DNA of 64,000 nucleotides from Leptospira venezuelensis. GTDB lineage: Bacteria > Spirochaetota > Leptospiria > Leptospirales > Leptospiraceae. Below are positions 34,228-43,296 of the stretch, piece by piece. Below the pieces are notes generated by a model that did not search any database, was not told where the DNA came from, and saw nothing but the letters and a program-made list of their open reading frames with translations. The DNA is taken from positions 1,178,001-1,242,000 of the forward strand of contig NZ_NETS01000010.1 of assembly GCF_002150035.1 (NCBI RefSeq), read 5' to 3'. Each line of letters begins with the position of its first letter. Positions within the stretch are counted from its first letter, which is position 1. The translations under genes and the position numbers were made by a program.

Positions 34228-34520
34228 GGAAAACCATGATAAGACAACTATGGTGACAAGGTCTGCCTTTTTTCTCTGTTTTTATTACGAAACCTTCTCT
34301 GTCTAGAATGAGAAGACTTATTGGCGATCTTTAGGAAGGTGAGATATTTTTCTCTGGTGACGAAGGGACGATTTCTTTCTCGATGATCCGTACGAGGTCC
34401 GGGAAATTTCAGCATAGGCTTTACTCCTTGCCGTTAAATTTGCCAGTCATTATAGTAAGGGCAAAGAAAGTACAAGCGAAAAAAAGGATCTTCAAAAAAA
34501 TTCCGAAACAATTTATTATA
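34228..34520. other. Intergenic stretch without a convincing gene
   Basis: This is the left part of the 417-nt gap between the DoxX gene and a small gene at 34645. Frames here are short and basic, lack ribosome sites, and run into the GC-rich structured element. I see no tRNA-like cloverleaf and no clear promoter. Confidence 0.6.
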
Positions 34521-34631
34521 CAAGTTTGGGCGCGTCCCTTGCAATGCAAGGGTCGGTCTTTTACGGACTCGCGGAGTCCCGCTCGGTCCTTCGGACCGGC
34601 TTCGCCGTCCTGCAAAGACCTCGCGCGCTTG
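34521..34631. repeat. GC-rich multi-hairpin element
   Basis: About 110 nt, far richer in GC than its surroundings. It can fold as an outer stem (CAAG.../...CTTG and GCGCG/CGCGC). Inside are hairpin CCCTTGCA-A-TGCAAGGG, stem GGTCTTT/AAAGACC, and within that GGACTC-GCG-GAGTCC, CGGTCC-TTC-GGACCG and GGC-TTC-GCC. The nested design suggests a structured dispersed repeat (REP/MITE-like), a small RNA or an elaborate terminator. No coding sense is evident. Confidence 0.7.
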
Positions 34632-34644
34632 TTAAAGAGAAAAA

Positions 34645-34839
34645 TTAAGGAATAGGAAGCCCTAATTCTTTTTTGATTAATTCATATACCTGAGCATGAG
34701 TAGAATGATGGATCTTTTTGTTTTGGCAACTTTCTATCAAAAAACTCTTAACTTTCGCCTTGTCATTAGGGTAACGGCCGGCAACATAATTAATCTCATG
34801 TTCTTGTCCGCAATTGAATAATTCATGATCAGAAGGCAT
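34645..34839 (-). CDS. Small hypothetical protein with His/Cys residues
   Basis: The ATG at 34839 is used because AGGTG lies about 7 nt upstream; the GTG nine bases upstream is part of that ribosome site. The 64-residue product (MPSDHELFNCGQEHEINYV at the N-terminus) is soluble and mixed in charge, with two cysteines and several histidines. A C-terminal helix is likely (THAQVYELIKKELGL). It resembles a small helical DNA- or metal-associated protein, but no family can be named. The GC-rich multi-hairpin element starts 14 nt after its stop. Confidence 0.55.
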   Translation of the reverse strand: MPSDHELFNCGQEHEINYVAGRYPNDKAKVKSFLIESCQNKKIHHSTHAQVYELIKKELGLPIP

Positions 34840-34977
34840 TTTATTCACCTCGTAATGGATTTAAAACGTCATGATTTTTGAATATCGAAAAGGGGTGGTC
34901 AATTAGATTTTGAACTTGGTATGTCTTATTTTGCAGTATGATCACATATATAATAGTAATGGAAGGGATTCGATACA

Positions 34978-35934
34978 GTGAAAGAAATTAATCGTAAAAG
35001 ATTTATAAAATCAATTATAGCGTTATTTGTTGCAGGCCTGGCCCCTAGATTGCTTGGCGAAGAAAAATACGATATTAATCCCAAATCAAATTTTCAATCC
35101 GTATATTTGGATCAGAAATTAAGAGAAGAATTTTATCTTTTTTTAAAGAATGTATATCATCTATATCCTGAAGATCAATTTCATAAACTAATTATAGATA
35201 TAGTAAAAACCCAAAAAACAGATAAGGACATTTATGAAACGATCATGTCTGAGCTCCCAGGAATTAAACCTTTCGCAGGGGTAATTACATATGCGCTTCC
35301 TTCTCTTAAAAAACAAAAAGAAGAAATGTACGACCAAACGAAAAAACTTTTGGGAAACGCGAGACCTTATAACGGGTACATGGAAATCGGAACAACTGGT
35401 CGGTATGCGAAAGGTCTCAAGAAGAAATTAGGAATACAAGGCAAAGTTTATGTTCTGAATGATTTAGAGCCCAAGTATAGTGCGGAAGATTTGGCTGAGA
35501 GAGGACAATTTTTTAAAGCAGGAACTTTTATACAGATGGGAAATTATGACTCGATTCCTACAGATAAAATCCCGTCGGAAAGTTTAGAGCTGATCACTAA
35601 TTATATAGGATTTCACCATTCTCCAACGGAAAGGTTGAATGGATTTATTTCATCTATCCATAGGATTTTAAAACCTGGCGGAAAGCTTGTATTAAGAGAT
35701 CATAATGTATATTCAGAAGAGCTGAGATACATAGTAGCTTTAGCTCATGATGTTTATAACGCAGGTTTGGAAATTCCATGGAAAGAAACCTCCGCTCAAA
35801 TTCGCAATTTCACTTCTTTGGGAGAAATTCAGGAAAAATTATATGGGTTCGGATTACAATCTATAGGAAACCAATATCTCCAGAATGGAGATCCAACAAA
35901 AAATACATTGATGGCTTTTGTAAAAATTAAATGA
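34978..35934 (+). CDS. Exported methyltransferase-like protein
   Basis: This 318-residue frame starts with GTG after GGAAGGGA. The N-terminus NRKRFIKSIIALFVAGLAP has a hydrophobic core behind RKRFIKS, which recalls a twin-arginine signal with the first Arg pair altered to RKR. The rest reads as a class I methyltransferase: GYMEIGTTGRYAKGLKKKLG (motif I region, about 136-155), GKVYVLNDLEPKYSAED, SLELITNYIGFHHSP and RILKPGGKLVLRDHN. An exported SAM-dependent enzyme is unusual, since SAM is cytoplasmic, so it may stay membrane-anchored on the inside or have lost catalysis. Its stop overlaps the FAD-oxidase start (ATGA). Confidence 0.75.
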   Translation: MKEINRKRFIKSIIALFVAGLAPRLLGEEKYDINPKSNFQSVYLDQKLREEFYLFLKNVYHLYPEDQFHKLIIDIVKTQKTDKDIYETIMSELPGIKPFAGVITYALPSLKKQKEEMYDQTKKLLGNARPYNGYMEIGTTGRYAKGLKKKLGIQGKVYVLNDLEPKYSAEDLAERGQFFKAGTFIQMGNYDSIPTDKIPSESLELITNYIGFHHSPTERLNGFISSIHRILKPGGKLVLRDHNVYSEELRYIVALAHDVYNAGLEIPWKETSAQIRNFTSLGEIQEKLYGFGLQSIGNQYLQNGDPTKNTLMAFVKIK

Positions 35935-38252
35935 AAAAAATTATCCTTCTCTTATTACTATTTTCGCCCTATTTATATTCGAGTCCGGTTATCGTAAATG
36001 ATGTTACTCAGATCAATCCGATCTCTGTTTCAAGAGTGGAAACTCCTAAATCTATAGAAGAAATTCAAGATTTGGTAAAAGCGCATTCGGGAACAATTTC
36101 TATCGGAGGCGGAAGGTTTTCCATGGGAGGTCAGATTGCCACCGAAAACGCGTTGTTCATAGATACTCGCGAATTCGATCAGATTTTAGATTTTGATGAA
36201 AAACAAAAAAAGATCCGGGTCCAATCCGGGATTACCTGGAGAAAAATACAGGAATTCATAGATCCTTACAACCTTTCCGTTAAGATTAAACAGACTTATT
36301 CCAACTTTACAGTTGGTGGTTCCCTAAGTGTAAACGGGCATGGGAGATATATGGGCCAAGGTCCTTTGATCCTATCAGTAGATTCCATTAAGATTGTATT
36401 AAGTGATGGAAGGTTAGTAACCGCAAGTCCTAAAGAAAATCCTGAGATTTTTTACGCATCGATCGGTGGCTATGGAGGAATAGGAGTTATCGTTGAGGCA
36501 GTTTTACAATTAGCAGACAATTCTAAAGTCTCTCGTTCTGTGAAAAAGCTTCCAATTACCGAATATAAAAAATTTTTTTTCGAAAACGTTCGAACAAATC
36601 CAAAAGCAATTTTTCATAACGGAGATATATATCCCCCTGCATACGAAAATGTAAATGCGATCACTTGGGCAGAAACAAATGAAGAAGTGACAGTTCAAGA
36701 TCGCTTGGTTCCGGTAAAAGAAGAATACTGGATGGAAAATATCATGTATTTTTGGCTAACCGAACTTCCTTACGGTAAGGAGTTTAGGGAATACATATAC
36801 GATCCAAATTTTACCACAGGTAAACGTGTAGTTTGGAGAAATTTCGAAGCTAGTTATGATGTAAAAGAACTGGAACCTCCGACTAGAAAAATCAGCACAT
36901 ATGTATTACAAGAATACTTCGTTCCTGTGGAGAAATTCGACGAGTTTTATCCTAAGATGAGAGAAGTTCTGCAGAAACATGATGTAAACGTAATGAATAT
37001 ATCCATTCGCCATTCGTATAAAGATTCAGGTTCTTTTATGGCTTGGGCTAGATCGGAAGTGTTTTCTTTTGTGATCTATTATAAACAAAGAACCTACCCT
37101 TCTGCAAGAAATGAAGTTGGTATTTGGACAAGAGAATTAATAGACGCAGTTATCTCTGTAGGCGGTGCTTATTATTTGCCTTACCAACCTCATGCAAATC
37201 AAATGCAATTTGAAGCCGCGTATCCTAATTCTAATAAGTTTTTCGAATTAAAAAGAAAGTTGGATCCAAGTTACAAATTTAGAAATAAACTTTGGGATAA
37301 ATATTATTTTCCTGATCCAAATGACCAAAAGATTCGTTCTAAACTGGACTCGAATAAAAGTTATCGAAGAAATGAAGATCAAACGTTCTTAACAGTTCCT
37401 GAATGGTTTATAGTATTTAGCTCGGATGAATATGCTAAGTTTCAGAAACATTCTCCTCCGAGCGACTTTCCATATTGGAAAAGTATAGGTCAGTTCTGGA
37501 AGATTTACGGGAACGTAATTCGAAATACCTGGGAATACGAAACAAATTGGGGATATCATCTAATGATTTGTGTTATCGGGGTTAGTTATTCAGGCGAGCT
37601 TGCACTAAAAAGTCTTTATGAAAATACGATCGGAGTTTTTACGGAATGGATAGACTCCCGTAAAGAAATTAACGAAAATAGAAAGGTAGAAGCTTACATA
37701 CAATGGGTAGCTCAAGATTACACAGATTTTGTAAGACTAAAGCCATGGTATGAATATCCTTTCTATTCCAAGTTTCTAGAATTCATAAAAATCGAAGATG
37801 GAAACGGCCCCGGTAGTATCCGTAGATGGGAGAGAAGGATTTTTTTCTCTATGGAGCTTCTTGCAAAAGCAGGCTACGGATGGCTGATCGGTTTAGGGAC
37901 AGGGGCAGTCTATGAGCCGGAAAATTTTCATATTCTAGCTTGGGCGGACCAAAACGGTAGCGGGAATATTATCTCGATTCCACGTTATGAGCCATTTACA
38001 AAAGAAGTTCCGATATTAGTGGAAAAGGGGATATCCTTTAAGGAAATTGCGGGGAATAAAAAAATCGTTATGACGATTATTTCATCGGAGGATCAAAATT
38101 GGGAAGATCAGAAAATACTTTCTTCCTGGCCGATCCTTACCGAACCAGGCAAAAAGAGGACTGCATTAATTTTGCCAGTTGATCAATTACATTTAATGAT
38201 CATATACTGTAAGCAGAATGGGCTTTTAATAGATCATATATTCGATTATTAG
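35931..38252 (+). CDS. Exported FAD-linked oxidase with extra C-terminal domain
   Basis: This 773-residue protein opens with a signal peptide (MKKIILLLLLFSPYLYSS). A PCMH-type FAD domain follows (about 38-200: TISIGGGRFSMGGQ, GGSLSVNGHGRYMGQGP, YGGIGVIVEAVLQL), then an aldonolactone-oxidase-like substrate region to about 455. In GGGR, Arg62 replaces the His that often binds FAD covalently, so FAD is probably non-covalent. The last 300 residues (from about 470: FLTVPEWFIVFSSDEYAKF, FPYWKSIGQFWKIYGN, NWGYHLMICVIGVSYSGELALK) match an uncharacterised domain I have seen as a free-standing bacterial protein. It is coupled by an ATGA overlap to the exported methyltransferase-like gene. Confidence 0.8.
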   Translation: MKKIILLLLLFSPYLYSSPVIVNDVTQINPISVSRVETPKSIEEIQDLVKAHSGTISIGGGRFSMGGQIATENALFIDTREFDQILDFDEKQKKIRVQSGITWRKIQEFIDPYNLSVKIKQTYSNFTVGGSLSVNGHGRYMGQGPLILSVDSIKIVLSDGRLVTASPKENPEIFYASIGGYGGIGVIVEAVLQLADNSKVSRSVKKLPITEYKKFFFENVRTNPKAIFHNGDIYPPAYENVNAITWAETNEEVTVQDRLVPVKEEYWMENIMYFWLTELPYGKEFREYIYDPNFTTGKRVVWRNFEASYDVKELEPPTRKISTYVLQEYFVPVEKFDEFYPKMREVLQKHDVNVMNISIRHSYKDSGSFMAWARSEVFSFVIYYKQRTYPSARNEVGIWTRELIDAVISVGGAYYLPYQPHANQMQFEAAYPNSNKFFELKRKLDPSYKFRNKLWDKYYFPDPNDQKIRSKLDSNKSYRRNEDQTFLTVPEWFIVFSSDEYAKFQKHSPPSDFPYWKSIGQFWKIYGNVIRNTWEYETNWGYHLMICVIGVSYSGELALKSLYENTIGVFTEWIDSRKEINENRKVEAYIQWVAQDYTDFVRLKPWYEYPFYSKFLEFIKIEDGNGPGSIRRWERRIFFSMELLAKAGYGWLIGLGTGAVYEPENFHILAWADQNGSGNIISIPRYEPFTKEVPILVEKGISFKEIAGNKKIVMTIISSEDQNWEDQKILSSWPILTEPGKKRTALILPVDQLHLMIIYCKQNGLLIDHIFDY

Positions 38253-38273
38253 AATAAAGATTGAATTATACTT

Positions 38274-39509
38274 TTAGCCCCTGGCCATCTGTATTTTCAA
38301 CTTGATCGCCTTCTTAGATCTCACAGATTTTTTCTTAGAGAGAGAAAGTTTAGAGTAAGTCATCTCTAAAGAATCTGTAACATCTTCCCAGGTGCAAGAG
38401 GCCGCGATCTTTCTTGCGGCTATGCCGAGTCGCGCTGCCAACTTTTTATTCTCCGCGAGAAGACAGGATTGTTCTATAAATTCTTCTTCTTTATCAAAAC
38501 CGCAAAGTAGAGCCGACTTTCCGTGTTTGAGATGTTGGTTTGCTGCAGCGTAGTCATAAGCAACGATAGGAAGTCCGGATGCCATCGCTTCTACGATTAC
38601 GTTTCCGAAAGTTTCAGTGAGGCTTGGGAATAGAAATAGGTCTCCGGTCGCATAATGTTCTGCTAGTTCTTTTGCTTTTCTCATTCCTCTGAATATGAAA
38701 TCTGGATTTTCCTTTTGTAGTTTTTCTTTGGAAGGTCCGTCTCCTACTAAGACCAATTTTGCACTTGGAACTCTGGTTTGTAGTCTGCGGAATGTCCTTA
38801 CTAATAAGTCCAGATTTTTCTCCGGAGCTAATCTTCCTACGTATAGGACCCCTAATTCGGATGGTTTTAATCCCCATTCCGTTTTTAGTTTGGAATTCCT
38901 TCGAGCAGGATGGAATAGATCCGAATCGATTCCTCGGGAAACCACTTGCACATTAGTATAGCCTTGAACGGTTAACTGCTCTCTGATTTGAGCTGTTGGC
39001 ACCAAGGTCATCTGCGTTCTATTATGGAGCCCTTTTAGATACTTATGGACTAGTTTTCCTGCGAATCCGAACTTATAATATTTTGCGTATGCGTGGAAAT
39101 TCGTTCTAAAATCGCTGATGATAGGAATTCCAACATGTCTGGCTGCTCTAACTGCGGACCAGCCGAGTGGGCCTTCTGTTACCACATGCACTATATCAGG
39201 TTTTTCTAATTCGATTAACCTGCGGAGAAGATATTTTTCAGGGAATCCGAATCTTAGATCTTCGTACAAGGGGATTTTCGCTCCTCTTACAAGTACTTCT
39301 CTATAGTTATTGCTTGCAGTTGCGTAATCGTTATGACCTTGTTTTGGACGTACGAGAATTACCTCGTGACCTCTTTGTAAAAGATCCCCCAACATTCTAT
39401 GAAGTGTCTTGGCGACTCCGTTAATCTCAGGAGGAAATGTTTCGGTCACCACTAATATTCGAAAGGGACCTGCTTTAGGGTAGGAACTGATATATGTCGA
39501 TGGAAGCAT
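38274..39509 (-). CDS. GT4 glycosyltransferase (GT-B fold)
   Basis: This 411-residue enzyme has the GT4 N-domain start FRILVVTETFPPEINGVAKTLHRML (split), with the acceptor-side glycine region and a His (HVVTEGPLGWSAV). The C-domain has VLYVGRLAPEKNLDLLVRTF and the nucleotide-sugar motif LFLFPSLTETFGNVIVEAMASGLP (E-x7-E core). It most resembles GDP-mannose or phosphatidylinositol-mannose-type transferases of the MgtA/PimB group. No signal peptide is present, and the basic C-terminal tail (KKKSVRSKKAIKLKIQMARG) may bind the membrane. It probably builds a glycolipid or LPS sugar. Confidence 0.9.
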   Translation of the reverse strand: MLPSTYISSYPKAGPFRILVVTETFPPEINGVAKTLHRMLGDLLQRGHEVILVRPKQGHNDYATASNNYREVLVRGAKIPLYEDLRFGFPEKYLLRRLIELEKPDIVHVVTEGPLGWSAVRAARHVGIPIISDFRTNFHAYAKYYKFGFAGKLVHKYLKGLHNRTQMTLVPTAQIREQLTVQGYTNVQVVSRGIDSDLFHPARRNSKLKTEWGLKPSELGVLYVGRLAPEKNLDLLVRTFRRLQTRVPSAKLVLVGDGPSKEKLQKENPDFIFRGMRKAKELAEHYATGDLFLFPSLTETFGNVIVEAMASGLPIVAYDYAAANQHLKHGKSALLCGFDKEEEFIEQSCLLAENKKLAARLGIAARKIAASCTWEDVTDSLEMTYSKLSLSKKKSVRSKKAIKLKIQMARG

Positions 39510-39594
39510 CGACTTTTGATCATCCTAAATTTTTGTATCTACTCCATGAAGAGAGTATTACTTTTTCGTTACAGAGTGTGGACCAAAGTACAAG

Positions 39595-40656
39595 TCACTG
39601 TTGGATCCCGGTGGCAAATGCTTTTCTCAAAAGTCTTCCGCAGTAGACGGATTCTACATAAGCCAAGCTGGATGTGGAATATCTTGCGATTATTCCGTAA
39701 GTGGTGACTGTCGAGTCTATCCAAGGATAGAATCCAAATTTTCCGGGACTACTGTATGCCGAATCATTTCCGGAAGAATCTTCTACCCAATGTCCGTAAG
39801 AATAATGTACATCTTCGAAAACGAAAGGTGAATACTTTGCCTGAGTTGGGTGTGCAGAAGGTAATGTAGGTACAAGATCTGCGCCTAAATAAGTTCGGAT
39901 TGTTAAATTAGAATTTAAAATTCTTCTTAAGAACTGAGCATAAATGGAAGCAGAAGTTCTGACTCCTCCAGCAGGTTGAGGAACAGCATAGTCTATTCCT
40001 GGATTGACTCCTCCAAATAATGTGTTCCCGATCTCCGTTGCAAGTTGTGCTCGAGTGTAATTTGTAAGTGCTGGGGTTAGACCACTTGGATTCAGTGCAG
40101 CATATGCTTGGAAATGTGCTCCATTATAATAAAAGTAATTTAAATCGCCTGAATTATAATAGTCATTATTATTTGTTCCATCTCTTCCCGGGCCATTCGT
40201 GAAACATGCATTTACCGTAAGAGCTAAGTTACATTTGTTATCATTTAGGTTGTCGTAACCGGACCTCATTCTTAGATAAGATTGTTCTATGGCTGTTGGA
40301 GTTCCAACCTTCTCCAATACATAAGCTCCCCAAATCCATTTGGATGCAGATGCAATCAAAAGAGATGTGGATCCATTAATAGAACCGTTTACGGAAGAAT
40401 ATCCATAAGCACCATTTACATCTCCAATTTCCCAATAGAAAGCACCCAGTTTGGTACAAGTGGAGTTTTTAGTTGCAGTAGCTTCTACCGCATCTAATTG
40501 AGCTTGTTTTGTGTTATCTACGACCGTAAATTCCGAAGGAACTTTTATATTCGATAATGCTAATGTAGACATTAGGGAAGAAAGCGGATCTTCACTTGGT
40601 GGCGGAGGACAAGCAAATAAAAGGGAAACAGGAAGAAGATACAAATACTTTCGCAT
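39595..40656 (-). CDS. Lipoprotein with beta-lactamase/serine-hydrolase-like fold
   Basis: The leader ends LLFACPPPP (lipobox Cys16). In the 338-residue mature part, SASK (103-106) fits the SxxK catalytic motif and YYN (176-178; FYYNGAHFQAYAALNP) fits the YxN motif. A later stretch (GHWVEDSSG, then SPGKFGFYPWIDSTV) fits the third box of class C beta-lactamase or esterase families. The insert around 140-170 is Asn/Gly-rich (PGRDGTNNNDYYNSG). It may be a surface or periplasmic esterase or peptidase with a degenerate site. Beta-lactamase activity itself is not implied. It stands alone. Confidence 0.65.
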   Translation of the reverse strand: MRKYLYLLPVSLLFACPPPPSEDPLSSLMSTLALSNIKVPSEFTVVDNTKQAQLDAVEATATKNSTCTKLGAFYWEIGDVNGAYGYSSVNGSINGSTSLLIASASKWIWGAYVLEKVGTPTAIEQSYLRMRSGYDNLNDNKCNLALTVNACFTNGPGRDGTNNNDYYNSGDLNYFYYNGAHFQAYAALNPSGLTPALTNYTRAQLATEIGNTLFGGVNPGIDYAVPQPAGGVRTSASIYAQFLRRILNSNLTIRTYLGADLVPTLPSAHPTQAKYSPFVFEDVHYSYGHWVEDSSGNDSAYSSPGKFGFYPWIDSTVTTYGIIARYSTSSLAYVESVYCGRLLRKAFATGIQQ

Positions 40657-40731
40657 ATAACTCTCTAACTCAATTCGACGCCTTCATTCTAGGATAACTG
40701 CCGAGCCGAATTGATTTTTCGCTTAGATCGT

Positions 40732-41118
40732 TTATTTTTTCTTTTTTGGCTTAACTACAGGGGCAGGATTGCGCAATTCGTTCAATTTGTCAGTCAGCCA
40801 TTTTTCGGATTCTACTTCTTTTCCATCAGGGAATTTGATCTTGTAAGGAGTTCCTGTGATAGAGGATTTGCTTGCTAATCCTTTGATAAAATCCTCCGTA
40901 CTGTTGATTTTACTTTTGGCTGCATCATATTTTTTAAGTAAGTGGGCTTTTGCTTCATCCAACTTATGTTCTGAACCGTTTCTGACAAAAACACAACCCT
41001 TGCAAGAATCCAAGGAAGAAACCAAAGTTTTGATCTCGTCTTCCGGTTCCGCTCCAAAAATTAAACTGGAACTCAAAATTAAAAAAGTGAATAGTAGAAT
41101 GGATGAGATTTTTTTCAT
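40732..41118 (-). CDS. Secreted DUF5329/YfeK-like protein
   Basis: A signal peptide (MKKISSILLFTFLILSSSLIFGA) precedes a mature domain with two cysteines (SCKGC). It has the pattern CVFVRNGSEHKLDEAKAHLLKKY, FIKGLASKSSITGTPYKIK and WLTDKLNELR, characteristic of the DUF5329 (YfeK) family of small periplasmic proteins. The terminal run PKKKK is basic and likely flexible. Function is unknown in any member I know. The start ATG follows a weak purine tract. Confidence 0.75.
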   Translation of the reverse strand: MKKISSILLFTFLILSSSLIFGAEPEDEIKTLVSSLDSCKGCVFVRNGSEHKLDEAKAHLLKKYDAAKSKINSTEDFIKGLASKSSITGTPYKIKFPDGKEVESEKWLTDKLNELRNPAPVVKPKKKK

Positions 41119-41254
41119 AGATAGTCCGGAGAATTAAATTGGATCTGCCAACTTATGGCAATCAAGTATTCGACATTCTATAATTTTCTTAGGTTCCTTT
41201 TTTTCGTGACCGTAAATATCCACTTTGTGTAGTATTCCTAAAAGGAAGACTTGG

Positions 41255-41830
41255 GTGAAAAAATTCGTTTTATTTTGTATATTCTTGTTTGGTCTTGCAT
41301 CCCTAAATTCTCAGGAGCAGACAACTTCGCCTGAAACAAAAGATAGATCTCGTTGGGATTTGGTTTGGAGAAGTGCCGTTCTTCCAGGTTGGGGACTTCT
41401 ACATGCAAAAGAATACAGAAAAGCTAGATTCACAATGGTGATTACTTCTATCTTAGTTCTTTCAGAATTAAAAGGACACAAAGAAGAAGTGGAAAGAAAA
41501 GAAGAATTCGAAAACGCAAGAAATCTATTTATCGCGTATTCTAATTTTTATCCTCAGCCAGATCATGGAACGATGATCTTTTTAGCGAATTACCAACATA
41601 GTAAACAAGATGATCTGGATGGAGTTCGTAGCAGGAATGATCTACGGTTGGCTCTTTTGGGAGCAAAGTATATTCTTCAATTAGCTTATACTTATTGGAG
41701 AGGGATCCAATGGGAAGGAGACAATTCCTCAGGCTTAAATTTGAATATTCGAACTTATTCTCAATTAGATAATAGAGATCAAGTTAGAGATTCATTTGGC
41801 ATGGACCTAAGATATAGTTTTCGTTTTTAG
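41255..41830 (+). CDS. Secreted DUF5683-like membrane-associated protein
   Basis: The GTG at 41255 is preferred: AAGGAAG precedes it and it opens a clear signal peptide (KKFVLFCIFLFGLASLNSQ). A start at 41225 would begin with TTG. The motif WRSAVLPGWGLLHAKEYRKA is the signature of DUF5683-like proteins (PGxGxxY-type), followed by a hydrophobic helix (FTMVITSILVLSEL). A C-terminal beta-like tail with alternating residues ends FGMDLRYSFRF, whose terminal Phe fits outer-membrane targeting. Function is unknown. Confidence 0.65.
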   Translation: MKKFVLFCIFLFGLASLNSQEQTTSPETKDRSRWDLVWRSAVLPGWGLLHAKEYRKARFTMVITSILVLSELKGHKEEVERKEEFENARNLFIAYSNFYPQPDHGTMIFLANYQHSKQDDLDGVRSRNDLRLALLGAKYILQLAYTYWRGIQWEGDNSSGLNLNIRTYSQLDNRDQVRDSFGMDLRYSFRF

Positions 41831-41850
41831 GAACTTCTTTTCTTGGTCAA

Positions 41851-42396
41851 TCAGTTTTCCGAATATCGATCCGACAATAAGGAACTAAAGAATAATATGC
41901 AGAAGATGAAAATGTTCATAAAGATCCAGAAGTAGAGGTAGTTGGAGAATAGTATATCCCAAGGAGGCCAAATGGAATAGACTAGATTTATATTATGAAC
42001 CGGATCAGTAAAAATATAACTTAAGATTTGCGCAAAAGTATACCAAAAAAAAGCCCCGAGCCAAGGGAAAGGTGTAATACCGATCTTTCTGAAACAATAA
42101 ATTGATATGATCGTATATAATGAATGCGTAAAATAAGAGAGTTTATCTAAAGGATAATTATTCAATAATTCATCAGAAAGCCATAATAGGGAACCTAAGA
42201 TCGCCCAAAAACTTCCGATCCGAATTCCTTTTCGAAATCCTAATATCAGGCTTCCAGAGAGAAGGAATGCAGAAACATGACAGATCCAAAAATAATTATT
42301 CGGTTCTCGCCATAAATAATTCGTAATAACTACATAGGAAAAAAGTAATATTCCTAAAATTCTGAAATGTTCCGGATATTTCCCGAAGGGTTTCAT
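41851..42396 (-). CDS. Integral membrane protein, about six helices
   Basis: This 181-residue, very aromatic and hydrophobic protein (W/Y/F-rich) has six candidate TM segments, including ILGILLFSYVVITNYLW, WICHVSAFLLSGSLILGF and FWIFMNIFIFCILFF. A conserved-looking HSLYTIISIYCF segment lies mid-protein. It loosely recalls the TIGR02206/YwaF class of small membrane proteins. No catalytic or transport motif is visible. The start ATG is just downstream of the class II amidotransferase stop, so the two genes may share a transcript. Confidence 0.65.
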   Translation of the reverse strand: MKPFGKYPEHFRILGILLFSYVVITNYLWREPNNYFWICHVSAFLLSGSLILGFRKGIRIGSFWAILGSLLWLSDELLNNYPLDKLSYFTHSLYTIISIYCFRKIGITPFPWLGAFFWYTFAQILSYIFTDPVHNINLVYSIWPPWDILFSNYLYFWIFMNIFIFCILFFSSLLSDRYSEN

Positions 42397-42437
42397 GATT
42401 TAATTTTAGAAACTAAAATAGATCTAAGAGTTCCTAA

Positions 42438-43217
42438 CTATGGGGAAAATCTTTGCCATTGTTTTCCTTCTTTCCATACCTGAAATTCTCCCGGTAAAAA
42501 CTGGGTCCAAATTTCATTTTGGGTCAAAGGAGTTGTGGCTAGGACTGTAACTATATCTTTAGGGCTTGTATGTTCCCTGAAATCTATGCTTAGGTCTGCA
42601 TCTATTAGTTTGGCTTCTCCGAATGGGGCATGCCTTGTGATATAAACTAGTTTTGTGGAACAATATGCGTATAAATATTTGGAATCCGAAATTAGAATAT
42701 TGGAAACTCCCTTTTTTCCAAGTTTAGCTAATAGTTTTCGGATTTCTTGTGCGAGGATAGTTTCGCTTTTTGGCCTTGTTTTAAACTTCTTCTTTAATTC
42801 CGAGAGCATCCAACAAAAAGCATACTCGCTGTCAGTTGTTCCTACAGGTGTAAAATCTTTTAATGGTTCCTTCTTTACTCCTTTTAATTGCCCATTATGA
42901 GCGAATGTCCAATAATACCCCCAGAGTTCCCGAACGAACGGATGTGTATTTTTCAGATCTACTTTACCCCGATTCGCTTTTCGAATATGTGAAATAACTA
43001 AATTACTTTTGATAGGGAATGTGCGTACCAGTTCCGCTAATTGTGAATCCGCACTTGCCTGAGGATCTTGGAAAACTCTACAACCCTTGCCCTCATAGAA
43101 TGCGATCCCCCATCCATCTTTATGTGGCCCGGTTTTCCCGCCTCTTTGGACAAGACCAGTGAAGCTAAAACATATATCTGTAGGAACATTGGCGCTCATT
43201 CCCAAAAGTTCACACAT
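42438..43217 (-). CDS. Class II glutamine amidotransferase (YafJ-like)
   Basis: This 259-residue protein begins MCEL, so Cys2 becomes the N-terminal nucleophile after Met removal. Family motifs follow: RGGKTGPHKDGWGIAFYEG (split), VISHIRKANRG, NTHPFVRELWGYYWTFAHNG and GTTDSEYAFCWML. The single GATase_2-type domain hydrolyses glutamine or acts as a cyclic-amide or protein amidase. Relatives are annotated YafJ with unknown physiological target. It is divergent from the GT4/polA genes and transcribed toward the membrane protein. Confidence 0.9.
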   Translation of the reverse strand: MCELLGMSANVPTDICFSFTGLVQRGGKTGPHKDGWGIAFYEGKGCRVFQDPQASADSQLAELVRTFPIKSNLVISHIRKANRGKVDLKNTHPFVRELWGYYWTFAHNGQLKGVKKEPLKDFTPVGTTDSEYAFCWMLSELKKKFKTRPKSETILAQEIRKLLAKLGKKGVSNILISDSKYLYAYCSTKLVYITRHAPFGEAKLIDADLSIDFREHTSPKDIVTVLATTPLTQNEIWTQFLPGEFQVWKEGKQWQRFSP

Positions 43218-43296
43218 TTCGGACTTCCTCCGTTATATTAGAATAATTGTCACTAAGACGAATTGCCCTTGTCCAGGACTTTTTTCCTAAAAAGAA

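Noticed and set aside
34383..34655. 90-residue plus-strand frame across the GC-rich element
   Set aside because: Its coding content is an artefact of the palindromes, it is extremely basic, and no ribosome site precedes it.
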